A program made the position numbers and the translations under genes. DNA of 64,000 bases. It comes from Gnetum montanum (lineage: Eukaryota; Streptophyta; Gnetopsida; Gnetales; Gnetaceae). The stretch is taken from positions 178,757-242,756 of the forward strand of contig MNCI01017890.1 of the NCBI GenBank assembly GCA_015680685.1, read 5' to 3'. A model generated the notes under the pieces. That model did not search any database and was not told where the DNA came from. It saw only the letters and a program-made list of their open reading frames with translations. How positions within the stretch are numbered: the first letter of the stretch is position 1; each line of letters opens with the position of its first letter. Shown one piece after another: positions 23,533 through 34,358 of this stretch.

Positions 23533-23670
23533 AAAATTAATGTGAATAACTGCATCTATGCATCCTTGATGTAGCAAGCTTAATTGAAACAGCCTAGTCA
23601 ATGCATCCCCGTCAATGTGACACAAGAATCCTATAAATATGAATGGCACTTAGATCATTTTTCACCATTT
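23533..23670 (+). promoter_or_regulatory. LTR-like promoter segment upstream of the extra ORF in C
   Basis: A cluster of short palindrome-like blocks (CATCTATGCATCC, GTCAATGCATCC) is followed about 50 bp later by CCTATAAATATGAATGGCAC. This copies the order seen in the LTR U3: palindromic cluster, then a CCTATAAATA box, then a leader (compare 8587-8720). It sits about 440 bp before the extra ORF ATG at 24114. Promoter function is inference. Confidence 0.4.
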
Positions 23671-24113
23671 CTCATACACACAAAGAGAAATTTCTAATAT
23701 TTTCCAAAGCTCATAGCTTCCTAAGAGTCCAAACTTCTTGATTGCATACTTGATTTTACTTGTTCTTTGATCCTTAAAGCTACTGGAGGTACGCTTTACA
23801 TTGTGGGAGCATCAAAAACTAGGTTTTCATAAAAATTATTTTTGGAAATTTTTCCAACTCTCCATGAATGGGATATTAAAATAATAGTAAATTAATGCTC
23901 ACAAGAGTTAATATCAATAATCAACCTTCATTAAAGCATGGATGATATAATAATAAAATAATATCATAAGCCTACGATTACTAAATAAGGACTTAATGAT
24001 AAAATACCAATGTCTAACTAATAAAACATAACCCAATCAAACAAATAAATGCATCCAAAGGAAACAAAGATTATCCCAAAGAAACTAATCATGGGTTATG
24101 TTTGTGATTGCAA

Positions 24114-26802
24114 ATGGCACCAAAGAGAGGATCACAAGCAAGAGGATCATTATAGCTCAGAGAAAAGAAACCACATGATGGAAGGAATCAACAACAACAA
24201 AAGAAATAATAATGCCAAGTCCAAGTAGTTGAGGCTACCCATGCTATTGGGTCCCTACATGAGAAGCTTAAGGTGGAATTTATCTCTTAGATTCCTACAA
24301 TAGAAACAAGGCAATCTAGGCAAGACAAAGTTCCAAGACCAGGAACTAATTTAGAGGTCACATTCACAAAAGCTTGCTTGGAGAAGGGTTGTACTAATAA
24401 ATCTAGAGTTCCATCCTTTAAGAGCTAAATGTTAGACCATCATTGGATCTTTCATTAGAAGAGATTAAGAAACAACTTCAAGAATCTCCACTATGACCCA
24501 TTCTCTCCAATAGTGGAGAATGATACATGGGATAAACTTACCTCTTCTAGAATAATTGACAAGAAGATTCCACTATAAAAATAAAATAAATCACTATCTT
24601 TTACTTTGTTGAGGCAATTAAAAAAGCCCTTGGACTACCCAACACTATGAAAAATTTGGTAGAAATATCTACTCAAGAGAGCCCATAGGTAAAAAAAGAG
24701 TAGATTTAGTAGTGCTATGAAGTGGACCGTAAGGAGTATAGTACCCTCACCAAGGTGTAGTGAGAATACTTTAATATTGCAACTTATCATCTCAATCTCA
24801 TGGTAAGAAAAGTAAGATCATAGTCTTCTCTGCCATGGCATGTGTAGCTCTAAGCAAGAAATTTCTAGTCAACTTGCTGCAACTCATCTTTCTTGAAATA
24901 TAAGAATGTTTTAAGGAGAAGAAAAAGAGTAGGAAGATGCTTTCCTTTTCATGCTTGATCAGAAAACTCTAGAAAATGGTAGGTATAACCTGTTACTCAA
25001 ATGATGTGGTCTATACAACTCCTATCACATCTTGGCAAGAAATGATAAAGGATAAATCTCTTGCCAAGTTACAAGAAGAGAATAACCCATCACCACAACC
25101 ACCTGTAGCATCACAAAAAACATTAAAAATGTTGGTAGCTATAGAATGACTAATGAAACTTAGAGAGTAGTTGCTACAACAATAGTAAGTCTTCAGAGGT
25201 GATGGAGAATCTTCAGTATATCATCTAGCCATGAGCCATTTAAATAAGATCATAAGGAGCATCAACTAGCTTGATAGTGAGATGAAGCTATTGTTCTTAT
25301 CACAATAAACCTAGTTACCAATTCACTTCAATCCTAGTGCCAAAGAAGTTACAATGTCCATACTAGGACAAGTGTTCCTTGAAATTTCTAGGAATGCGAC
25401 AATCTTCTTTGTAATGTTAGAAGAAGAAAAATGAGAAATGGTCCTAGTCATGCTACACAAGGACTAAGAAACAACAACAAAGGTGGTAGCACATCATGTT
25501 GGAGAAGCTCTAAGTGCTCCTACTATGTCTATTCTTGATGTTTCTACCATGATAGATGTACAAGAATTAGTAGGAGTAAGGAGAAGAAGGATGTGTGCTT
25601 CCCAACATAAAGAAGTACTAGAATGATGGGTGGGAGTTGGACAATCAATTCTAAAGATATTTAATCTCCTAGAAGACATATCAACAACCCAATCATAGCT
25701 ATTGGAGACAAAGAGTAAGCTACTAATCATGAATGCATAACTCAAGGATATCACCACTAGCCATTGATGGTTGGCCACTAAGGTTGTAGAACTTAATGCT
25801 CGTTTGTCCAATCTTGGCATTCTCATGCCAAATCTCACTAGATATGAAGCTTTTTAATAGCTTCAGTAGAAATACCATGAGGTTGAAAATTCTAAGGAGA
25901 TGATGATCTTTTCTATGTCACTATTAGAAGTAATGTGAATATCACTAACCATGACCTCTATCAAGTTTTCAAAAGAAAACCTAGCACTAACCCATGATAA
26001 CCATTGCCTACGAAATGTTGAGTAGCAAAAAGGTCAAATGTTGGCATACATTTTCCAACAATAGGAATAGATTGCTCAGGTGAAATTTGACTTGAGGAGG
26101 TTGGTTACAAAAAGGAGATCAAGTTAGCCACAACAAAGCTGAACCTTTTGATAGATAAGGTTTAGGCCTTGTGTCAAAAGATTGCAATTGAGATCATCGC
26201 TTAGAAGAACAAATTCCTAAAATATGAATGAGTTAAAAACCACTATAGGGACTAGGTTAGAATGATTAAAGAGGTTAATAAAAAGGAGATCAAGTTAGCC
26301 ACAACAAAGGTGAATGAAACCTTATAGCAACTCCAAGAAAGATGTGATGTGTGGTATCCCATATTTAATTGACTCAACACCTATAATCAAGCAATGATCT
26401 ATTTGAAGAAGTTGCAGATCAATGAGATGATCAAATACATAAAGCTACCAACCTTCAATATGAAAACTTGGCAATACTAAAAGTGGGAAGGCCTAGAATA
26501 GAAATAGAAAATTAGGTGACCAGATCTTATCTTCTTTATAAGGTAAATTTCAAGCTCTACAAAGAGATGAAATGAAAGTTGTAAGTGGCCAACACGAAGC
26601 TTGAAGTTCTCAAGAGAAAATTCATTAATCAATAATATATTACTAAGAACCTAACTAGGAGAATAAGTGACTATTAGTAGTTATAAAATCGTGTCCGTAT
26701 ATTCAACATTGAACATAAATAATTCATAGCTTAGTTTGTTAATATGAAGAAGATGTTTCCTACATTGCCTTTCCCATGAAATATTCCAACACCAAGGCAA
26801 AA
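24114..26802 (+). pseudogene. Element C extra 3' ORF, homologous to that of A
   Basis: The start MAPKRGSQARGSL aligns with MASKPRHPRDEGSSQ of element A, and the preceding bases GGTTATGTTTGTGATTGCAA are nearly the same. Downstream stretches match in order: the AL(G)LPNT block near 24630, EKFLVNL near 24860, the AMSHLNKI block near 25230 and the coiled-coil half from about 25600. The VRIFNIEHK end lies near 26692. Many stops and frame breaks are present. Homology to A ends near 26800, where element D sequence starts. Two copies of different age sharing the frame suggest it is a regular component of this lineage. Confidence 0.7.
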
Positions 26803-27259
26803 GAAAAATAAAGAATCAAATTGCTAAACATATTTGTTCACTCCCATCCATCAACCTACAAACAAGGAGGTTAGTATGCACTGTACTTAGTTTCAAACAT
26901 AGGAAGCATTTTCATGAGTACTTAGTGAAACCAAATGTTAAACTACACAAACAAATAAATTGTCAAACTATCATGTGTATGGATTTAATAATTAAGCCTT
27001 AAATACAAACTACTAGTATTAGAAACATGCCAGGACTATATTCTAATGTTATGAAGGTATCAAACAAATCAACAAACCTAGGATCATCCTTTTATGTAGG
27101 ATGAGACCTATAGCAAGAGCCACACTTCTACACCTTAGTTTGGGTTTAAAAACAAACATATATAGGGAGCCCATCTCCAATTAGCTACTCAACTTGGTGG
27201 TAGCTCCTAATAATCAATAAACATACAAGCATATAAACATGTAAAAATCACAAGTTGAT
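26803..27259 (-). mobile_element. Element D left (3') LTR, piece 2
   Basis: Homologous to 51465-51905 of the right D LTR (shared CAACCTA.AAA.AAGGAGG and GGATTTA.TAATTAAG blocks). It is joined on the left to the truncated tail of element C and cut on the right by insertion of B1. About 250 bp of D LTR between pieces 1 and 2 are missing. Confidence 0.75.
27255..27259 (-). repeat. Left target-site duplication of B1 (TTGAT)
   Basis: It matches 34354-34358 exactly. Confidence 0.95.
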
Positions 27260-28003
27260 TGATGAGTGGTGAGGTACCCCTACACTCAACCATACAAATA
27301 TGAGCATTTCACGCATGATCCGGTCGAACTTCAAGGACTAAGTGCTTACGCACCTTAATGGCACACTCAGGGTTAATCAATCGTTATTTTCCCAAACTTA
27401 CTTGTATTGTCACGGTTGTATGGTTAAGTAAGCTTGAGCTATATGATTTTTATAGCTTTTTGCCTTTTTATGTCTCCTACTAATAAAGGAAAGGGAGAGA
27501 GAACTAAATGACTAACTGACTTTAACTATTCATTAACTAGTTTCTAAATGTTCCTAACACCAGTATCCATTCCCACTTACTGTACACATCTTGAACTAGT
27601 GCAATGCTGCTAGGATTACCAAACGCTAATCATTACTGGGTTACCAAGCGCTACACGCATGCTCAAAGCAGTCGTACTGAGTGTATTTAACTAAGGGGGG
27701 TTAAGGTTGAGAAAGATATTAATTAACTAGAAAATCATTAAACAATCATTAATTACTAATTAGCTTAATCTGTATGCTACAAGGTTTATCATAAAGTTCG
27801 TCTTTATTACCGTCCACAAAATTGTGCTCAAGTACAAATTGCTCGAATAAAGATCCATTCACTCTATGCTGGAATAACAAAATTGCAAGAATCTAGCTAA
27901 GGGTCTAAGTCTAACTCCCTTGAACAAAGGGAACCGCCTATTATTTATAGAAGATGAGGTAGGACGCGATATCACATGGCAGATACAATATCGCGGCTCA
28001 TCA
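27260..28003 (-). repeat. B1 3' LTR
   Basis: Plus-strand edges are TGATGAGTGG and GGCTCATCA. TATAAATA reads on the minus strand near 27942-27949. It is 744 bp against 804 bp for its partner: it lacks about 40 bp near 27870, and its ATATCGCG palindrome cluster (27964-28003) is shorter. Confidence 0.93.
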
Positions 28004-28017
28004 TACCCCCATGACTG
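28004..28017 (-). promoter_or_regulatory. B1 polypurine tract
   Basis: On the minus strand it reads CAGTCATGGGGGTA directly before the LTR start. Confidence 0.8.
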
Positions 28018-29940
28018 AATGAAAACTTGTCCTCGAGTTCCTTACAAAATATTGGGAAGGTATAGGATTATTGACTTGAATTACAACTAATGGTGAATGG
28101 GGTGACATGCGAATGGATCAACATTACAATACATGGCATCATTAGTGTTCATGACCACAAGTGTGAACACTATACACAATTGACATCTAGCCTTATTTGG
28201 CAGCTGAGAGAGAAGAGAGAAAGAAAAGAAAGGAGAAGATGTGCTGTTGTTGATGCCAGGATTGCACCTTCCGTTGTTCATCCATGAGCGCACCATCAAT
28301 CTTGTGCCTTGCACAACTATTCCAACACCAGTCCATCCTGAGTGTTTCCTCTAGGTCCAGTCCATTGCTATATGATTGTCATCTGCACACACAACACAGT
28401 CACATATGAGCAAGGATAAGTAAATCACAATATAGTTGATACCTTGCTTTATTGTAAGGTCCATTGGTTGAGTTGTGATATGGCCAATACGGATTCTAGA
28501 GATATAACACTGGTGACTACCCAAGGTGTAGGGGTTAGGAAAAATTGAAAAAATTGGACCAGGGCCCCCATGACTAAGAGCGATCCTTCAGTAACGATAG
28601 AATGGAAAAAGATAAGGAATAAGAAAGATGGAGAAAAAGAAACAATGAGAACGTCGATAAAATGGATGTCAGAAGTGAAAATGAACAAAAAAATGTTGAT
28701 TGCGGAAATGTTTAAGGGGAAGAAGTTAACTGATGCACCAAATAGGAATGTTAGTGGGCCCTACCCAAAGCAAGCTCATGCCCTTTATGCCTTGACAAAA
28801 CCACATTCAAAGAGTCCGTAGGCTTTGGAAATGTCATTTGGGAGCAAGAGTTACAAAATTAACCCCAAGAATTCACTAAAGAGAAAACAATGTATCAACC
28901 AAAATATATACCACTGATACAACTGGCAATGAGGTGGAGAATGGAGAAAGAATGATGGGAAGAAGAGAATGGAATGGAGTCCCAAGAACAAGGTGGTGTA
29001 TAGCCCCTTTTGTATTTATGGTTAATGTGACTAAGTAGATCTCATTCCAAATCTAGCCTCAAACAATCCACATCCAATGACTTTGCATTAATACACTTGG
29101 CCAGTCCATCCACTTGAAGTAACAAGAATGCTTCCGCCAAAGAGTCACCACCATTCAGAGGAAACGAGAAAGGGAAAAGTAGGAAGCAAGAAAGGGCCTT
29201 AGTTAGAGGGAACAAGTTTTTTTAGTTTTATAACAAGTGCTTGTAGCCCAAATGATTATTTTGTCTAAGGGGTGTGCTTTGAATTCTCACTATTTTTTTT
29301 TTGCGTGAGAACAACACCATGCAGAGACTTATTTTTATTGGCTCAGCTTCCCAATAATAGAGCAATGTTAGAATGGTAAAGAAACCTAAAGAAGAAAACA
29401 TCTAAGCACCGAAGAGAATGGCTAGCATAAATGCATCAAATCCCGTTGAAGTCACACCCTTTTTAGTCCTTGAGTCCTTCTTTAGTTTGAGAAATGCCCA
29501 GTCAACAATTCATTAATAGTTTTATTATTAAGAAAGGGACTATACAGTTCCAAGCCAAGAGAGACCATAGAAATTCATGAATGCATGGATGACATGGACT
29601 CATTGCCTATTATATCAAAAGAACCATACCTTAATATCAACATTATAACTCAAAGGTAAAAACCAAATATTAGCAATCAATAGAATACAGTTCATACCAC
29701 CATCAGGAGCACTTATTAGGTGACGAACCTAACAAAATAAAAAAAGACAAAAACAAGAACAAAAATAACAAAATAAAAATAAACCAAACAAAAATAAAAA
29801 CAAGCAAAACAAACAATCACACAAAAAAATGAAAAAGTATAAATGATGTTGCAAAATAAAAACAAGAAAAGTTAAAGAAATTTGTAAAAAAAAAACTTAA
29901 AAAGGAACTGAGGGCCTCAATTAGTTAATAGAGGTGGCCA
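28018..29940 (-). other. B1 post-pol non-coding region, no extra ORF
   Basis: A second PPT-like TAGTCATGGGGGCC (minus) lies at 28563-28576, the conserved block CTAAGGGGTGTGCTTTGAATT at 29266-29286 and an A-rich stretch at 29730-29900. The minus strand has TTGTGTTGTGTGTGCAG then ATGGCAA-like sequence (near 28380) at the place where A and C have the start of the extra ORF, but no long frame follows. A 79-codon minus frame at 28449-28688 has no recognisable domain. Confidence 0.65.
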
Positions 29941-30795
29941 TCTCCCCCATGACTGTGTTGGAAGGGGTAGATCTGAAATAGTGAGCACGGTTGTCCCTTC
30001 TCAGAGGTATTATGTGCACTGACCATTCTAAATTCATGAAAAGGTTTGCTTTGTTGCACATTAACTAACAATCTCTTATTAAGGCTCTTGTCTAAGTATT
30101 TTAGGAATTTCCAACTTCCCATAGTTGATGTTTTCTAGGTTAAGGTTTGGAAGTTGGCGATGACCTTGCTCTAATGCATCTATGCTTTCGATGTAGGTGC
30201 AAGTTATTCCCTCAGTTAGTTCCATGCACGTTAGTGAGTTGCTCTCTTGATTAGCTATCAACCACTGGATGTCTTCTTGTCATGTGGCTGCTACATACAG
30301 GCACTTTTTTAGGTTAAGGTCTTGTGCACATCGGTTGCATGAAGGCAATGCTAAACTTCGCACAACCCATGATTTCTGCACGCAATTGCACCCTGTATCA
30401 ATATATGTGATGCATGGAACCTTCTTCTTCTCGATCTTTCCAAAAGTGTTCTCCTTAGATATTTCCAAGAAAAGATTGTGGATTCCTAGGCGTGCATCTA
30501 TAGTACTTAGTCATGCCCTTCCCATTATTATTGGGAAGTCCCCTTTATTGTTATTTACTTGTATCACTAGGAATCAGCTAAGTACGACCACCCAAACACA
30601 ATGGTAATGATGTCTTCCACCAGTCCCAAGGGAATAGTGATGGACTAGTTGGCCAGCTCTAGGCGAATATTGCGCTTCCTTAATGGAGGTAGGTTCTAGG
30701 CTTTGTACATATCTTGTGATATTAAGTTGACTTTAGAACCTGAGTCCAGAAGAGCTTTGCATGGCTCATTCCCAGCAATTTGGAGATAGATTAGA
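29941..30795 (-). pseudogene. B1 protease relic fused to integrase C-terminal tail
   Basis: On the minus strand the protease region has CKALLDSGSKVNLIS (near 30735-30780), with the active-site DSG kept. A GRAWLS-like flap and a linker reading LPNLNLENINYGKLEIPK follow. About 30 bases later the frame is RLLVNVQQSKPFHEFRMV, which is the last part of integrase in B2. The join lies between about 30075 and 30105, near codons reading LRQEP and SLNKRL. Everything from the RT thumb to the integrase core is gone. Confidence 0.8.
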
Positions 30796-31439
30796 GGGCT
30801 TCTAGGAACAGAGAATTTCCTGGGAAGGTGGCCAACCTTAATCTAGTTAGTAACGACATGTGTTAACATAACTGTATGCGTTGAGCTCGATGTTTGGTTT
30901 GAAGGGAGCTCTGAAGCCTTATTTGATGGGGAGGCATTCAGAGGTTCAACTGCTTGTGGTTGTGAGGGCTTGGTTAGACTGTTGGTTCTAAAGAAAGGTA
31001 TTTTCTTCATACGGTTGTCAGAACCAACAGTAGGTTAAGGATTCACAGCCCTCAAGGCATTGCATTGCTAGGATTAAGTAGGGAATTCCCCTTGCATTGC
31101 TGGAGTGGATGGCAATGGAGCTATTGGTGTGAGAGTTGCAGATGGATTTGAAGGATGGTATGTTTATTGGTTATCTCCCCTAGGAGAAGAAGTTCTATAA
31201 TACTCACGAGCTTGGTAGTGATGTTGTGGTGTAACATGACGAACAAAGTCATGTGGACAGATTGGATGCTACACGTAGTAGCTGTATGGGTCCAATTTCC
31301 GATAGGGGTATTGTTGCCTTGGTGGTGGCATCCCCCATGACTGTGGGTATTGCCACTGTTGATGTTGCTCAATGGTTGTGGTGGAGTTCCACTTGGATAA
31401 TATGTTGAAGGTTGGTGAAACTACCTTGGGTTACCTTGG

Positions 31440-33405
31440 GGATAAGGTAACCGTCGAGGGTGCCTACCATTTATTAAGTTGTGGGTTGAGTGCATACACC
31501 CCAAACTCTTGTAGATGTGAGATCATTGGGCAACATCCCTTAGGATGGTTGTATTGGCATATCTCGCATCCACCATCATTGTCCATGTCTGAATCCACAA
31601 CCTCTTTTATGATGGCCATTTTTCCCTTACCCTTGTTACGTGCATTGTCCACTTTTTCTTTTTCTTTTTGTCACGATCACTACCTCGCTCCCTAGACTCC
31701 TCTACAAGTTTAAGAACAATTTCAAACCTACTATCTAGGGAGTCCCACATTTGGTCTACCTTTGCTAATACTTCTATTGTTAAATTTTGTAGCAGCAAAG
31801 TTTTCCTATTCACCATATCTTCAAGTGGTGACTCTTCTTCCTCCTCAGAAAATCTCACTCCCCTTTTTCGGAGGGAAGGATCTCAGTTATATTCTTCTGT
31901 ACTTTCTCTCTTTCGTAGCTCACCTTATTCTTTGGCTACTTGCTTTAGCAATCTATGAATTGATGAGACCTAAGCTTTGATAATCTTCCTTGGGCATAGG
32001 TCCCAAGGGTTCTTCTTGTTTCATGCCTAAGTCCATTCACAAGATGGCGTAGTTGATCCCGCTGTGAATAACCATGGCCAGGGCAACGATGTAACAGTGC
32101 GTAATAGTAGCCCATGGTAGCATTCAAGGGTTCATGATTTCCTTGCTTCCATCGTCGGATTTGCTTTTTCAGGTTAGACACTCAGGAGTACATTTGGTAC
32201 TTATCATTAAACAGTTCTAACATTGTACCCCACCTCCAAATGGAGTCCGGTTCTAAGGACCGATACCAGCTCTCAGCTTCTTTCACTAGTGTCCTTGGGA
32301 ACAACTTCAATTTTTGCCATTCATTTTTTATGTTTTGCAAGGCACATGCATTGTGGAATGCTTGTAAATGATTTTGAGGATCAGCGTTGTATCCTCCTTC
32401 AAATCGTGGGATGTTGTTCATGTCTAGCCTCTTGATCCTACTATCCTTTTGGTGCCTTGTTGGAACTCTTATAGCCTCTGTTATATCTAGCATGCTTCTA
32501 GTTGCGAGTAGGGGTTCTTCGTGATCGTCTCATTCATAGCATCTATGGTGTCTATGTAGTTCCCTACTCTCCCTTCTTCTATGCCTTGATTCCTTAGAGT
32601 GACCTCATCCTCGTTTTTGACTGTCTTGTCGATGTTTTTCACTCTATTTTCCTTTATCCTCACGATTGGTTTCCTTATGACTACATTCAGACATTGAAGA
32701 AGAGGATGAAGGTGATGATGAAGGTGAAGAAGAAGGAGAATCATCACCATGACAATGTTTTCTACCTTCTCTTCAGTGGTCTCAGCCTTGATCGTGATCA
32801 TGATCAGAACATCCTCCCTTATCATGTGTTCGTGTTCCCTTGTTGAACACTTCACGTTCATGGGTATCAGAACCAGGTTTGTGAACAGTGGAGTGGAGGT
32901 TCTGATACACCACCTCATGACCATCGTTAGGAGGAGGAACATCATTTTGTGGGGAACTTGTTGAAGCAAGTTGACCATCCTCAATTTTGCTCAAGATGTG
33001 CGGAGCGTTATAGAGCCATTTACCCTTCAAGGATGTATGGTATTTATTCTATTGCAAGTCCCTTTGACATTGCACTTCTGTGGGATCATAGTCACTTGTG
33101 TCATGATCACATGCAACATATTCCACGTATAAAAGTAACATGCCTATTCGTGTGAGAGCACGAAGGAGCATGTTGGGGACTAATCAGTCTAGAGGCAACA
33201 CTATGTTACCCTCCAAGTCTCTCCAACGCAGTTGTTCATCTTTGTGGAGAATAAAGGTGAAATCGATTACATACTCATCGGGATGAGTATAGACCACACG
33301 AAACTATTGAGGAACTTGTGGATTCTGGTTATGTGTATTATGCCACCAACTGCCTCTTGTGTTAATCCTAGGTGGTGAAGTGCTCTTATGCGAAGAAGAA
33401 GACAT
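31440..33405 (-). pseudogene. B1 gag relic
   Basis: The minus-strand start MSSSSHKSTSPPR lies at 33403-33405. An N-terminal block contains HPDEYVIDFTFILHKDE. A Ser/Arg/His-rich segment follows (32490-33000), then the capsid-like domain MNNIPRFEGGYNADPQ with EAESWYRSLEPD (32182-32420) and LRHETRRTLGTYAQ (31945-32080). The zinc knuckle CEICQYNHPKGCC is at 31530-31568. It is broken by a stop or shift near 32181 and in the N-terminal part. The residue pattern follows the B2 Gag closely. Confidence 0.85.
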
Positions 33406-33530
33406 CTTGTCTTGTTTGGTGTGCAACGTACCATTGTCTTGTCCTTCTTTGATTAACCCTAAGGGTTCATTCTAATGTTCCAATGATATGGATGATTTCC
33501 TATGTTCTACGTAGTGAAAAAACAACTAAG

Positions 33531-33548
33531 TCCCTGGCAACAGCACCA
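33531..33548 (-). promoter_or_regulatory. B1 primer binding site (tRNA-Asp-like)
   Basis: On the minus strand it reads TGGTGCTGTTGCCAGGGA after one base from the LTR. It differs from the tRNA-Asp complement used by Athila by three transitions only. Confidence 0.75.
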
Positions 33549-33549
33549 A

Positions 33550-34353
33550 TGATGAGTGGCGAGGTACCCCTACACTCAACCATACGAATACAAGTGTTTC
33601 ACACACGATTCGGTCGAACTCCAAGGACTAAGTGCTTATGCACCTTAATGGAACACTCAAGGTTAATCAATCATTATCTTCCCAAACTTACTTGTATTGT
33701 CATGGTTGTATGGTTAAGTAAGCTTGAGGTATATGATTTTTATAGCTTTTTTCCTTTTTATGTTTCCTTCTAATAAAGGAAAGGGAGAGAGAGCTAAGTG
33801 ACTAACTAACATTAACTATTCATTAACTAGTTTCTAAATGTTCCTAACACCAGTATCCATTCCCACTTGCCATACACATCTTGAAGTAGTGCAACGCTGC
33901 TAGGATTACCAAACGCTAATCATTACTAGGTTACCAAGCGCTACACACATGCTTGAAGCGGTTGTACTGAGTGTATTTAACTAAGGGGGTTAAGGTTGAG
34001 AAAGATATTAATTAACCAGGAAAGCATTAAACAATCATTAATTACTAATTAGCTTAAGTTGTATGCTGCAAGGTTTATCATAAAGTTCATCTTTATTGTC
34101 GTCCACAAAATTGTGCTTAGGTACAAATTGCTTGAAAAAATATTTGTTCACTTTATGACTCCTACTGTGGGCACACAGAAATAATTCTAACTCTGGAATA
34201 AAAAAACTGCAAGAATCTGGCTAAAGGTCTAAGTCTAACTCCCTTGAAAAAAACATCACCTCTTATTTATAGAAGATGAGGTAGGACACGATATCGCATA
34301 TGCGATATTGCGTGGCGAATACGATATCGCGTACACGATATCACGGCTCATCA
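33550..34353 (-). repeat. B1 5' LTR
   Basis: Plus-strand edges are TGATGAGTGG and GGCTCATCA. The minus-strand TATAAATA box is near 34265-34272, with a cluster of CGATATCG-type palindromes at 34288-34345. Confidence 0.93.
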
Positions 34354-34358
34354 TTGAT
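34354..34358 (-). repeat. Right target-site duplication of B1 (TTGAT)
   Basis: Identical to 27255-27259. Confidence 0.95.

Larger units (their letters stand above)
2213..26802 (+). mobile_element. Element C: old Athila/Tat-like Ty3/gypsy retrotransposon, interrupted by A, 3' LTR missing
   Basis: Order on the plus strand: LTR (2213-3088), PBS (3090-3106), gag relic, protease, RT, RNase H, integrase (interrupted at 8557-21324 by element A and its duplication), post-pol non-coding region, TATA-bearing segment (23533-23670), extra 3' ORF (24114 to about 26802). It is the most eroded of the four related elements, with many stops and frame breaks. It ends inside the tail of the extra ORF, where sequence homologous to the middle of the D LTR resumes. 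About 250 bp of D are also missing there, so a deletion removed the C 3' LTR and adjoining D DNA. Confidence 0.8.
27260..34353 (-). mobile_element. Element B1: Athila/Tat-like retrotransposon with RT-RNase H-integrase deleted (7.1 kb)
   Basis: Both LTRs and a perfect 5-bp TSD are present, inserted in the D LTR. Internal order on the minus strand: PBS, gag, protease, a direct junction to the last codons of integrase, post-pol non-coding region, PPT. Compared with B2, about 2.8 kb holding RT, RNase H and nearly all of integrase are absent. The extra ORF of A and C is also absent. Its present form could only have moved with enzymes supplied in trans if the deletion preceded insertion. Confidence 0.92.

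Noticed and set aside
25494-25838. 114-codon minus-strand frame
   Set aside because: Antisense to the conserved extra ORF of element C; the plus-strand reading matches element A block by block.
30269-30607. 112-codon plus-strand frame similar to 42477-42875
   Set aside because: Similar in B1 and B2 only because it is antisense to the protease region of both elements.
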